From positions 820,501 through 884,500 of the forward strand of contig JACCIC010000216.1 in assembly GCA_018907035.1 (NCBI GenBank): 64,000 nt of DNA. The letters are read 5' to 3'. The notes under the pieces were generated by a model. The model was not told where the DNA came from. It was given only the letters and a program-made list of their open reading frames with translations, and ran no database searches. Position 1 is the first letter of the stretch, and each line of letters opens with the position of its first letter. This DNA comes from Sycobia sp. Sy_11 (lineage: Eukaryota; Arthropoda; Insecta; Hymenoptera; Epichrysomallidae). Below, piece by piece: positions 44,471 to 56,342 of the stretch. The translations under genes were made by a program, and so were the position numbers.

Positions 44471-44879
44471 AAGGCTCTGGGGTATAGAGTCACAGGTTAG
44501 CGGCTTCCAGGGTTAAGAATATTAGGATATAAGGATCTGGGTTTCTAGCTTTGCATACATGCCATACGGGCATATTCGAGAAATTAGCTGTTTAGAAGCT
44601 ATTAGAATACTTGATTTCAATCAGCGAAATCTCAATGAAAAATATATCTCTTAATGGATAAAGAGTTAGAGTAGACACTTCAGATGGTTTTCCCCATTTT
44701 GACAAAAAATATTTTTCTGCTATGTTATGAAACCTCAAATATACTATAAACCACCGTTTTAGAGTCTTTAGCTTAAATTATCTAAAAAACGTGATATGTT
44801 GGACAGATCTTGATTCTGGCCTTGAATTCTACGCAAAAAATTACTTCGTAAATGACCCTCAGTTAATCAATAACAGAAC

Positions 44880-45500
44880 TATTTACTAAATACTTAACTA
44901 AATACTTAATTTTATATACACAGATTTTTTATTTAAATTTAGCTAAATTTGTTTGTATTATTATAACTTTCTTAACTTATTTCAAAATTCTTATGATTAA
45001 TTTATTCATCAATTTATATTAAGAACCTCTTTATATTATTTATAAATCAAATAAGAAGAAAAGTCAGGTATAGGATAAATTTATTTTGGCAGTTCACAAA
45101 TTCGTGTAACATTTAATAAAGTATAATATCTAATGGTTTTTTTATTTTTGATTTTAGTAATCAACACCTCCTTTTATGCCTTGAGAAATGATTTTTATTT
45201 AGAATAGTTTATATATAGTCGTATTAGATAATAATATTTTCGGCATCTTAAATAATTATTGTAAAATAATGCTCTGAAAAATATTTTATTGTTTAACTAG
45301 AACTTTACATTCACAGTCTATGTTTTAATACTTTACTTTATAATAATGAATTTTAATTTTAATAAATATATCAAAAGATTCACTTTCGCTTTCTAGCAAC
45401 AGGAGAAAATGATTAGGATGTATAAAGATGTGTCCGTATTTTCATAGCATTTATTTATATATTTATCAATTCTTGGTTTTAAGAAAATTATTACTTAATA
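44880..45500. other. AT-rich sequence
   Basis: No gene or repeat recognised. Confidence 0.6.
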
Positions 45501-45910
45501 TATATGCAGCTCGGAAAGTCACTCAACACCGTATCGTATTAGAAGCAGGGTGAATTAGAGAGAGGAGAGATAGCCGTTAATTAGCCTTGGCTACCTAAAT
45601 AAAATTCGTTTTTCAGATATAGCAAAGAACGTTCATGACCAACGCACATTCCGTTACAGAATTTTTATCATCGGCACTAATTAGCAACTCGTCCAGTAGT
45701 TCTCAGTTAGTCTAAATTAAAGCGTAATTAATTAGGCTTTTATCGAATCGAAAAAAATATCGCATGCGAACCTTTCGTTAAGGCGCAAATGGGTGGAAGG
45801 GGGCGAGCCAGATTGTTACGCTAATGCGGAGTATCGATCGCAGGAGTAGCCCTCGGGGAGGTGGTTGCAAAGTCGATAATATACATTTTCGTACACTGTT
45901 GGTGTCATGG
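45501..45910. promoter_or_regulatory. candidate regulatory segment with TAATTA sites
   Basis: A mixed-composition island in AT-rich DNA, free of recognised transposon sequence. It has several homeodomain-type cores: TTAATTAG (45,577-45,584), CTAATTAG (45,677-45,684) and TAATTAATTAGG (45,725-45,736). It lies inside the putative first intron of the 35 kb gene. Function is inference. Confidence 0.3.
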
Positions 45911-48275
45911 TGCATGGTAGGTATTAAACTGTTGTAAGAGATTGTTAAACTGTGAAAAAGATCGCTTATTCATAAATTGAAGAAAAGACAGGAGAGTTCA
46001 TAAAATATTTAGCGGAATGAATATAGATTGGTAAAATCGAGTATATAATACCGTTTAACTGTGCTTATTCTTCAATTTAAACAAAACAATTAATTTTTTT
46101 TATTTAATTTTTTTATTTTATTTATCACTAAAGAATTACGAAAGTCCAAACATGCTTAAGGAAACCAATAATCGAACCACTTCTTAAATATTAAGACAGA
46201 TCTTCACTATGTACAGGTTGTAATAAGTAATATATTTTTTGCTTGTAAGTAAATTGTATATTATGGATTATTTTATTGTAGTAATAAGTATCAATAGTTA
46301 AGCTGAGAACGCAGATATGATACTTTGAGACTATTTTTTATCAAAAGTAATAAGTTTCATCTCATAAATTATTATTCTTCCATAATATTTTACTGACCTT
46401 TGTAATTTAATGTATCAAAACTGCGACAGTGATCTCTACCAATATGCTTTTGTAATTTATTTATTATTATCTATTTGTTAACATATTTATCTATTTGTTT
46501 ATGGAAATTTATTATTTATTTTTAAAAAAATTTTAGGAATTTATGTCTATTAATGAATAAATTAGTATATTGGTATTGTTTAACTATCATTATTTATTTG
46601 TTTAATTTTTTTAATTTATTTAATTTATTGAATTGATTTAGCGAACAGATTTACTATTACAGATAATTTTATTGACATATTTGGATGTACCATGACAATA
46701 TAATAATACAACAGCAGCAGACAAAATACGAATAAAAGTTATGTCTTAAACTGAATCCATTGAATATGGTCGTATCAAGTGATTTCCTTTTTTAAATTTT
46801 ACGTCATTACACTTGTAAATTAATTTTTTTCAGTAGTTTCATACTAAAAGATTATGGCTAATGAAGAAGTAGTTTTAACAAGTAGAACTCTATCACATAG
46901 AGTTTATATAATTCTAATTTAAAATGAAGAAGAACATACTTTTGATGGATGCTAGCGTGTAAGGTAATTCGGATAAATAAGTCTGTAACTTTATGGTTCA
47001 ATATTCTCAACTTGATCTTTTTCCAATTATTTTTAAGCAATATATTTAGTAATATAATTTTCCATATTATTTAATAGTGTAGTTTTATAATTTGTAATTT
47101 TTTGCAAGATAACTTTTATTAAAAAATAAATCAATTTTGGTTAGGTGCGATATGCTATATTCAATAGGAGAATAAAAATTAAGGAATATATAAAAAATAA
47201 TTCATTAAGAGATAAAAAATAGAATTAATTAAACTAGATATCTATAATAATTGTTCTAGTTTTTTAGTTCGTTTTTCCAATTTATAAAATAAAGCTAGTA
47301 AATTCTAGAATAAATAAAAAGAGTTGTTTTTTTATTATGTAGCATTTTTTTCGCTAGAATGATAACTAAAAGAATTATTTAACTAAGAAGTTTTAGAGAA
47401 AATTTTATTAAACGCATTTTTTTATTAGTTTCATCTTGCATGCTACTTTTAATTACAATTATCTTCTTTGTTTTTAGAATCACAAAATATATACTTGTGA
47501 GATTTTTCATGCATCCAAATGGCCAAATTAGAAGCGTTTCTAAGTTTGTTATATTTAAAATACTGCATCAATATTACCGTCATCGTAAAATATAATCGAA
47601 ACCCAAATTTGATCAAACTTTCGATATTTCAATTTACATAATTCTTAAAAATTAATTAAAAAATAATTTTTAATTAATATTTGCAATATAATAATTTCTA
47701 TTTATTTTCATCTCTATAGTGGCTTACTACTGCTTAATTTGACTATAAATCGTAAGAGCTGAGTGTGATACAATAAAACCATTATAATACAGTTTTGTCA
47801 CCTAGTATCACCAATCACATTAAAAGTTTTATTAAAAAATATATTTATTATTTACCTAAAATATATTTATTATAGGACAATATTAAAAACAACTAGAATG
47901 ACATTTGCGGGAGGGGGGGTCAATCTGAATAGATACTCAGGTTCATTCAGATATCATTCTTACTTCCAGGATATGTAGGATTTAAACCTATTAAACGACT
48001 TCTCCTTCAATGACGCAGATGCAGCCCAGGAACCATCAATAATTAGGCTCCTCTTTTCGGTACTTCTATTATGCAGTTATTGTGTCAGTTTTCGCCCATG
48101 CAGCTACATCTAATCTACGAGAATGCTCTTTTCTTGCTGGATAATCTTCTTTTCTTCTGCTTGGACTTAGACTGAAGGAGCTAGCAATACGAAATGACGC
48201 TCTTCGTTGCAGTGACGCCATACTTTTTAAATACTTTGGAGTATGCAATACATCGGCCTATACCTCCGACTCGTA
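45911..48275. other. AT-rich sequence
   Basis: No coding region recognised. 47,900-48,270 is more balanced in composition but unassigned. Confidence 0.55.
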
Positions 48276-49521
48276 GGGTGGTTCCAGAAGTATCTGACCT
48301 GACCTAGAGGTGGCGGTAGTCGCTTAAAAAATACCACTGTATTAGAAAGTACGCAATCTATAAAGCATATGTTTCAAGTTTGAAGATGCCATGATGTTTA
48401 GTATTTGTTTGACAGCTATCAATAGTGAACGTTTTCAGTGAATTTGTAAACATGGAAAAAATTAGTCATCGTTATGTGATACAATACTTTTATTCGAAGG
48501 CATAAGCCCAACCAATATAAAAGCTGAACTAGACTCTACTCTGGGCGAGACTGCTTCTTTCGTTTGCAATAGTAAAATATTGGGTAGCAGAGTTTAAACG
48601 AGGCCGTACGAGTTGCCAAGATGAGCATAACAGTAGTCGATCAAACGAGGTGACGACTTCAGAAATGTTGAAGAAAATCTACAAGCGGTACTGGATGATC
48701 GTCGATTGAAAGTGCGCGAGGTAGTAGACATGGTAGGTACTGCAAAAAGTGCGGTACATCGCATATTAATTGAAAATTTGGAGATGACAAAGCTGTGCGC
48801 AAGATGGGTGCAGCGATTGCTCACAATGGAACATAAACAGCGTCGTGAAGATGTTTCAGTTGAGTGTTTGGCAATGTTTCGTAAAAATAAACCCGAATTT
48901 TTGCGTTGTTTCACAACCATGGATGAAATATGGGTCCACCACTTCACACCCGAAACAAAAAAACAATTAAAACAATGGACTAAAAAAGTAGAACCGGCTC
49001 CAATGAAGGCAAAGACCGTTCCATCTGCAGGTAAGGTTGTGGCGTCGGTTTTTTGGGATGCGTGTGGGATAATTTTCATTGACTATCTTGAAAAAGGAAA
49101 AATTATGAACGAGTATTTTGCGAAACTATTGCAACGTTTGAGCGAAAAAATCAAGTGAAAACGGCTGCATTTAGCTAAGAAGAAAGTGTTGTTCCATCAA
49201 GACAATACATCAGCTCACACATCAGTTATTGCAATCGTGAAAATTAATGAATTAAAGTTTGAATTACTACCTCATGCACCCTATGCGTCAGATTTAGCTC
49301 TCTCGGATTATTTTCCGTTCCCAGACTTGAAAGAGTGATGTCGGCAATTAATGACTATTATGAGGAGCTTGTCAATTCTTATTATAAAAAGGGTATCGAA
49401 CTTATTGAACATCGCTGAGAAAAGTTATAGAGCTGAAAGGAGATTATGTTGAAAAATAAATATTTTTTTCCAAAATTTTTGAGTTTTATTTCTGGGGCCA
49501 GGTACTTCTGGGACCATCCTT
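48276..49521 (+). mobile_element. mariner element, family D, with TIRs
   Basis: The left end 'gggtggttccagaagtatct' and right end 'cttctgggaccatcctt' are inverted repeats of about 28 bp, flanked by TA at the left and near the right. A transposase pseudogene lies between. The total of about 1.25 kb is standard for mariner. Confidence 0.88.
48452..49450 (+). pseudogene. mariner transposase, inactivated (family D)
   Basis: Starts MEKISHRYVIQYF, then stops and frame changes. WVAEFKRGRTS and LDDRRLKVREVVDMVG are readable. From 48,706 to 49,158 a 150-codon frame holds KLCARWVQRLLT, the first catalytic block TMDEIWVHHF (Asp present) and VPSAGKVVASVFWDA, ending in a stop after EKIK. The next part reads KKVLFHQDNTSAHTSVI and LALSDYFPFPDLK, with second and third Asp 34 residues apart. 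The C-terminal 60 residues are partly lost. All three Asp survive, but stops and shifts prevent expression. Confidence 0.9.
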
Positions 49522-51362
49522 GTATGTTACACTCTACTATCTAATCAAGTCATAATTGTTTGAATATTTCTAATTTTTAACGGTATGTCCAGTTAAATTA
49601 CAGAATACAGAAGATGAATTAATGTTTGTTAAGCTTTTTATACATGCATTAATTTTTAACATATATTTCGTTATATTATCATTTATATAATAATTTATTA
49701 TCAATAAATAAATTTACATCATTTTTCTTAAATTTTTATATTTCACTATGTTCTACTTGATGTAATCTATCACTCCTAAGATCACTATGATCTTTGCTTA
49801 ATACGTAATAACATTAGCATTTAACAAAATTATCATTACTCAGATCCGTATTTACATTTTCATAACATTACAGTTACTTTGTCAGATACATGTTCAGTAT
49901 TCTCACATGATTCTGTTACTCGTTATTTGAAGGAAAGTACCATTTATTGAAACAGAAAACTGGTTTTCAATTGATTTCTAAATGACATCAAACAATTTTC
50001 TTCAGAAATGATTTCAATTATTGCAAGTGATTTAAACTGGTTTTAAACGGTTTTCAAATGACTTGTATAAGAGAGTCCTATAATTTAACAAAGTGAACAG
50101 GTCTCCAGTCTAATTTTATATGGATAGGTATTTTAGAGAAAAAAAATGAAATAATTTAGTATTTATAATTAACTTGTTTATCAAAAAACTTTTCAAAGAT
50201 GGGTCTGCAAGTGCATGTCAAAATAATTTTTAAATTATATTTTCATAGTACTGTATTCCTACGTTATAAATAAGTAGGTGCATAGGCACACTTTTAATAA
50301 ACAACTTTTTATTGACTAATAATAATTAATAATGTCGAAACTTACTCGAATTGGTACTCATATATACTTATATATACTTGAATATGTAAAAATTAATTTC
50401 GATACTTTAATTTGTTTAAATTAGACATAATTGAATATAATCCTGAAATGCAATTTTATTACTAGCTTAGGCTATAATTTTTTTTAAGAATGAAGAATAT
50501 TTACGCGTGACTATGAAGTCTAATTAGGAAAAAATATAATTTAAAATTTTCCACTTTGACGTTGTCAAGAACTATTGCACATTTTGGCAACGCATACATT
50601 TTTGTTAAAACTTATTTGTTTGTGTTATCACAGTTTTTTTTTCTACAAGTTTCCATACATGATTTGCAAAATTTTTACGTACAATTTTTATATATGATTT
50701 TAATATTTTAAATATCGAATACATGTGTATTTAAATCAGGAACTTTTGTTATTTAAAGTAAGTTTTATATAATGCACCGCAATTAAAATATCGTCTTCAA
50801 AAAATCTATATGGGCAATATTTTACAGTAATTGCACAAATTAAGTGAAAATAATTCGATACTTTAGAATCCTCTGGATTTTTACAGCTTTCCGATATAAA
50901 ATTAATGAAGGCCTATTTTAGGATTGTTAAACATATATATATTTCGAAAAAATTCTATGAGTAAGTTATACGTTTACAGTAATTCTGCGAGGAAGTTCGA
51001 TTAATTCTAGACTTTCATCGTATCTCGACAATGATTTAAAGAAATTTGACACTGATTTAATTCAGAGCAGTTCAATGATGCAATACTACATTTTAACTGA
51101 ATTTCCTAAAACATTTTCAACTTTAAATAATCAAGTAGGGGTCTAAGCAGTTGGATCATAGTGTAATTTACATCTGGGATTTCAATTCGATTTCAAAATA
51201 TGGAATTTTAAAATACGGTTCATAATTCGAAATAATAAATACATCACATCAGATCTTATAAGTGTAGAGAATAGTATTTATAATAGAAGCAGATATAAGC
51301 AACAAGAGCGCAATGAAGGTCTAGAAAAACAAAAGAATGGTGAGCGACAAAGCGATAATATA
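49522..51362. other. AT-rich sequence
   Basis: No coding region, repeat or motif recognised over 1.8 kb. This looks like old intron or intergenic DNA. Confidence 0.55.
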
Positions 51363-51463
51363 ATAAATAATTGACCGTAATTTACCTATGGTCGCTTCTG
51401 TATAAAAAGCTGCTTCCATGTAGCGTTCACTTCAAAAAATTAATATTTTTCCGACCATTTTAT

Positions 51464-51528
<65 letters not shown>

Positions 51529-53309
51529 ATATTAAATACGGCTCAATGGAAAAAATTGTACTTTCGAGTTCAAGGGATAGAAAAAGATCTCCAAGTGTCT
51601 CGAGACGACGTTTTCGGAGAGTATTATGTTCGGACTATAGGAAATGTCTCGGGACGATTGCTATAGAGAGTTTTGTATTAGGGAGGTAGAATACAATGTC
51701 CAGTTATCCCGGAACGACTCTTACTGGGAGTGTGCGTGTTCGAATGATAGAATACTAATCTTTTCATAGAAATCGTAATGAAATACCTGGACATCGTTTT
51801 CTACTAACTATACATGACACTCCCCGTAGAAGCCATGTCCAATCATCTGGAAATCGCATTCTATCATCCGAACACAAAACTCCCCGTAGACGTTGACCCG
51901 ACATACCTGAAAATCGTTTCCTATCAACTAAACACGATACTCCCCGTAGAACTCGTTCCGTCATACCTGGACATCATCTTCTACCGTCCAAACACGAAAT
52001 TCCCCGTAGAAGTCATTCCAAAACACCTGGAAATCGCATTCTATCATCCGAATACGAAACTCCCCGTAGAAGTTGTCCCGGCATACCGAAACATCGTTTC
52101 CTACCAACTAAACACGATAGTCCCAGTAGAAGTCGTCTCGAGAAAGCTAGCATGGCTTCCTAACGACTAAACAAAATACTCCCCGTAGAAGTCGTTCGGA
52201 AAGAGTACCGTCTCAACATGAATCTTCTCATAGAAGTTGATTCCCTCATATCTGAACCTCGGTTTCTATCAACTAAATATAATATTCCCCGTAGAAATCG
52301 TCCAGAGACATCTCGACATCACATTCTATCATCCAAACACACAACTGCATATATAAATCGTCTTGAGGCAACGGGAAATCGTAATCCACCGCCTGTACAT
52401 GCCAATGCAATATTTCTCTGTAGAAACCGTATTTAAAATGTGTATATATAATATGTACAATACAATATACATAAATATATATTACATATTTTGTATATTT
52501 TCGTTTTTTCAATTAAATACCGTGAATATTTTCGTGGTGATGCCAACTGAAATTCAAGCAAAATGGTATGGCGAATAGTGTATTTTTTAAGCAAACGATG
52601 GATATTTCTTTTTTATGCAGAAGTGACAATATATTATATATATAGTTTTGAGATTGTTGGTAAAAGAACCCTATTTTGCAATCAGTTCTTTTGTTCAAAC
52701 TAAAAAAAAAAAACAGTCTCTTTTCACAATTTTGAAGTTAATATAATGTATAAAAACAAAAATGTAATTGTCGTCACAAATTATATTCAGTATGATATAT
52801 CATACAGAACCATTTTATAAGAGAAGGAGAAAGGAAGACAAAGAGACGGTGAGAGAGAGAGATAGAGAAAGACAGATTTTCTCACGTAAGAGAAAATAAA
52901 ATTTACAAACATCCAAAGATATCCATAAGCTGTGAGTGTAATGTCAAATTAACCTGAAGAACAAAAAAGGTAATACCGAGTAACGCCACACCTTCTTTAG
53001 GATGCGAATGCGAAAGTTGGATATGAACATTCGTTTGAGATGGCCTGGTATTAATACTTTAAGCGGACTACTTTGAGCTGATGTTCGTGATTTAAGATGG
53101 CGCCTAGTGGTAGCTGGTGAAACTGATTGTTAAAAGCATTAGCTTAATTTATTGATTAGAGTAAAATGATTTTCAATAAAAAACATAGCCTATGCCCTTC
53201 TCAAGATAATATAGAATCTATATGTCAAATTTCAGACCAATCGGTTCAGTAGTTTTTTCGGTTATCGCGTACAAACAAAAACACGCTTTGTCTTTATAAA
53301 TTAGTATGA
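51363..53309 (-). mobile_element. non-autonomous Helitron copy 3 (3' end lost)
   Basis: The minus-strand 5' end at 53,309 (TACTAATTTATAAAGACAAAG, then TTGTTTGTACGCGATAACCG) is followed by the shared internal region and the 60-bp minisatellite. The last ~110 bp with the 3' hairpin are missing; similarity stops at 'aataattgaccg'. No helicase gene. Confidence 0.85.
51560..52330. repeat. 60-bp minisatellite inside Helitron
   Basis: From 51,770 to about 52,200 units repeat with an exact 60-bp period: 'tccccgtaga' occurs at 51,821, 51,881, 51,941, 52,001 and 52,061, then as 'tcccagtaga' at 52,121. Each has the form '...acctgg.catcg.ttctatca.ccgaacacgaaactccccgtagaagtcg'. Before 51,760 the units are in the opposite orientation. 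Because 60 is divisible by three, frames stay open across the array on either strand, giving 20-residue periodic translations that are not genes. Confidence 0.92.
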
Positions 53310-53436
53310 TATGATATGATATGATATGATATATGATATGATATGATATGATATATGATATGATATGATATGATATATGATATGATATGATATGATATGA
53401 TATATGATATGATATGATATGATATGATATATGATA

Positions 53437-53472
<36 letters not shown>
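53310..53472. repeat. pentanucleotide (GATAT)n and (TA)n tract
   Basis: Directly abuts the 5' end of Helitron copy 3. The period is irregular, with 'atatgatatgatatgat' blocks. Confidence 0.9.
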
Positions 53473-53475
<3 letters not shown>

Positions 53476-53476
<1 letters not shown>

Positions 53477-53755
53477 TTTATTGTTTCTTCTGTATAAAAA
53501 GGCAATATTATTAAGGCATATTCTATTATTCGACCACCCAAACTACCAGTAGAAGTCCTCCCTGGATACCTGGATATCGTATTCTACTTCTCCAACATAA
53601 AACAATATGGCAGTCGTCCCGATAAATATTCTATCGGCCAAACATGATACTCTCCGTAAAAAACGTCTTGTGACAGTTGGCATTTTTTTACCGCCCAAAC
53701 ACGAAAGTACAATTTTCCTCATAGAAAACGTGTGTAATATGCATGTATGTATATA
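53476..53755 (+). mobile_element. Helitron internal fragment
   Basis: Matches the sequence between the orientation switch and the 3' part of other copies: 'cagtcgtcccgataaat', 'aacatgatactctccgtaaa', 'cacgaaagtacaattttcc'. Ends missing. Confidence 0.75.
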
Positions 53756-54318
53756 TTACACCAGCACAGAAAATATTATATTTATATTGTATGTAGCGTA
53801 ACGTAATTTCCTTTCAAGCACAAAATCTCAGCTGTTCAAACTGTTTTTAAGGAACCGGATATTAAAATTAAGGATATGCTTATAAAATTAAATTTAATAA
53901 ATTGAAGAATATTAATTTGATTTAGCCAATTGAAATAAATTATTTTTAGACAATTAATGACGCTTTTTTTTAAATTAAAGAATATCTTATCAACTAAAAC
54001 AGTTAATAGATTTAAATATATATTTTTTAGAATTAAAAAGAGTTGTTTATATTAAACAAATGCTTCCTTGTTTTAATTTAAAAAAATGTATTTATTTAAA
54101 ATTATCTTATTTTGTTTCAGTGTACTTAAAATTACAAACAATATTTCAATAAATAGTTGTAGATATTATCAAAATATATTTTTTATATTATGCGTTTTAT
54201 TTATATGTTTGTTTATTTTTCGAAAAAAATGTATTCGAAGTTATCATTGTTATTCAATGATTATTTGTTTTTAATAATTCGGTCTAATAAATCAGAGAAA
54301 CTATTTTAGTTTTATAGG
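53756..54318. other. AT-rich sequence
   Basis: No feature recognised. Confidence 0.6.
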
Positions 54319-54427
54319 TTGGTGATCCGAGTTCAAATTCCGGTCTCGGCCGATTGACACAAGCACCGCTGTAATAATTTACATATGCTTTGTTTACAAA
54401 CATATCGTAAACCTCCGTCGCTGATTA
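54319..54427 (+). repeat. tRNA-derived SINE, 5'-truncated copy
   Basis: Matches the 44,255 SINE from 'ttggtgatccgagttcaaat' (box B) through 'cctccgtcgctgat'. Lacks the first part of the head and the A-rich tail. Confidence 0.88.
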
Positions 54428-55026
54428 ATTAACTACAATAGCAACGCGAGTGCCACTTCGGTTTTTGATCGCGACTATTCTCCTTCCGTGGAAGTCTGGC
54501 GAATTTTGCCCCTATTTTTGGCCTGGTCATTACGACCAAAAGCCAGGGATGTGTGGCCGGTGCATGTACGAGTTACTCGATTAACGCGAGACTAATCGTG
54601 TGAGAGCGAAGCTAAAACCGATATTTTTGTATAAATTAGGATGCAAAGAGCAAGGGTAGTTTGCTTGGTCGGGATCATACGTTGGTAAAATCCCATCGCT
54701 TAGCTCGCCTCGACACGTTTGGCTTTATAAGAATGGATAAGAATTTTTGCTAGAATGGTTTGCATGAAAAGATTATGCAGATGCACAATCTTACTATCTA
54801 GCTCTTTCTATCACATAAGGGGAGGAGCAAGGAACTGTTTTAGAGCTAATCATCGAAATCTGCGCAGAACGGATTGCTGGATCGGAATTATACATAAGTA
54901 AAATCCCAACGCTTAGCTCGCACCGACAGATTTCTGATTTTATAAAAACTACATCAATGGAGTGGCTTGCGATGAAGTATTATGCGGATGCATAATGCCA
55001 CTGCCTAGATCTCTTCGGTATGCTAA

Positions 55027-55082
<56 letters not shown>

Positions 55083-55400
55083 CTCAATTTCCGAACGAAT
55101 TAGTATGATTATTTAAGAATAACAGGGTGGCTTTCAGGAAAGGATTATGCAGGTGCACAATCCATCCGCGTAACTCTCCCTATTATTTGTAGGTTGGCGT
55201 TGAGGGAATATAAATTTGAAGAATAAATATTTTAATATTATTTGGAAAAAAATGGTGGTTTCAGGAAAATATTATACAGGTGCACAATCCATCCGCGTAG
55301 CTCTCCTTATTAATTATAAGATGCGAATAAAGGAATATTAATTGAAGAATACATATTTTTGGTACAATTTACTTTTATTTTCGTTTAGGCGGTACAGCGC
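54428..55400. repeat. degenerate tandem segment with TTATGCAGGTGCACAAT core
   Basis: Four spaced echoes of 'attatgcaggtgcacaatcc...cgtagctctcc' at about 54,772, 54,976, 55,145 and 55,266. Two of them share an upstream 'cggaattatac..aagtaaaatccca.cgcttagctcgc' block. A (TA)n run at 55,028-55,080 splits the set. The 5' part (54,440-54,600) is GC-richer. Possibly part of an LTR; unassigned. Confidence 0.5.
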
Positions 55401-56129
55401 AGTCGCCGATGATCTTAATGCTAATCTTATTGCTACTCGTGAGAAGAAATATTACTAATAGAATTAATCTAGTAACCTAAGCCTAAAGTCGAGAGATAAA
55501 CGGGAGTAAAATAGAAGCTAAATCCGGCGAAATACCTAAATCGAGGAAAAAGGTCAATATTTTTCGAAGTCTGAAAAAGGTTTATAAAAATTTTAGAGTA
55601 CAAAAAGGTTAAAAAATTTTAAAGTTCGATAAATGTATAAAATGTTCTAAGTTCAGAACGTAAAAAAGGCCGAAAAAAAAGATTAACGCCAAAATCGGCA
55701 GTGAAGTTTCGTCTTTAGGACACTCGTATATATACTCGACCTCGGCCCTATTTGGAGAAAATTGCGCTCAAAGTGGAGGAAAACTAAAGAAGAAGATATT
55801 TGCAAACAAATCCTTCGTTCGTTTTCTTACAATGTATTTTATATATGAAATAACATTCGGATTAAAATTTTTTTGATTATGAAGAATGTCGTCGGGTTCG
55901 TTTGAATAATACTAACTTATCGATATTATCATTAATATTATAATATTAACCGGACCTTAAACTAAAGCTTCGAAATATATAAAAGATATATTAAAACGAT
56001 TTTCGCTATACTCGATGTATTAACTTATAGCTAATATATAATAATGATTAATATAAACAAATATATATGATTAGTTTATAAGTTTATTTATCGGCAATAA
56101 GAATATAATTATTCTATATCTATTCTTTA
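55401..56129. other. unassigned sequence
   Basis: A-rich on the + strand with 'aaaaaggt' phrases at 55,540-55,680. No gene recognised. Confidence 0.5.
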
Positions 56130-56139
56130 TTATTAAAAT

Positions 56140-56151
56140 TTATATATATAT

Positions 56152-56205
<54 letters not shown>

Positions 56206-56300
56206 CTAATAACTTAAAATCTAATTTAACTATTTAGATAAACTACTACTAACTATTATTAACTATTAGTTTATATAATTACTAGGTTGTCATCGCCAAT

Positions 56301-56341
<41 letters not shown>
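56140..56341. repeat. (TA)n and (CA)n microsatellites
   Basis: TA repeats to about 56,204 and a CA run at 56,305-56,341, separated by AT-rich sequence. Confidence 0.9.

Positions 56342-56342
<1 letters not shown>

Larger units (their letters stand above)
43531..44879. repeat. large inverted repeat (foldback-like element)
   Basis: The left arm (about 43,531-43,832) and right arm (about 44,570-44,879) are diverged reverse complements over roughly 300 bp. Examples: 'gtttgttattggccaactga' against 'tcagttaatcaataacagaac', 'aaaccatctgaaag' against 'cttcagatggtt', 'gattgaaatcaagtattt' against 'agaatacttgatttcaatc'. The 740 bp in the middle contain a second, near-perfect hairpin and a SINE. No coding sequence. 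Confidence 0.8.

Noticed and set aside
51770..52200. CRISPR-like array or repeat protein gene
   Set aside because: Units are contiguous without spacers, lie inside a eukaryotic Helitron, and translate openly in more than one frame.
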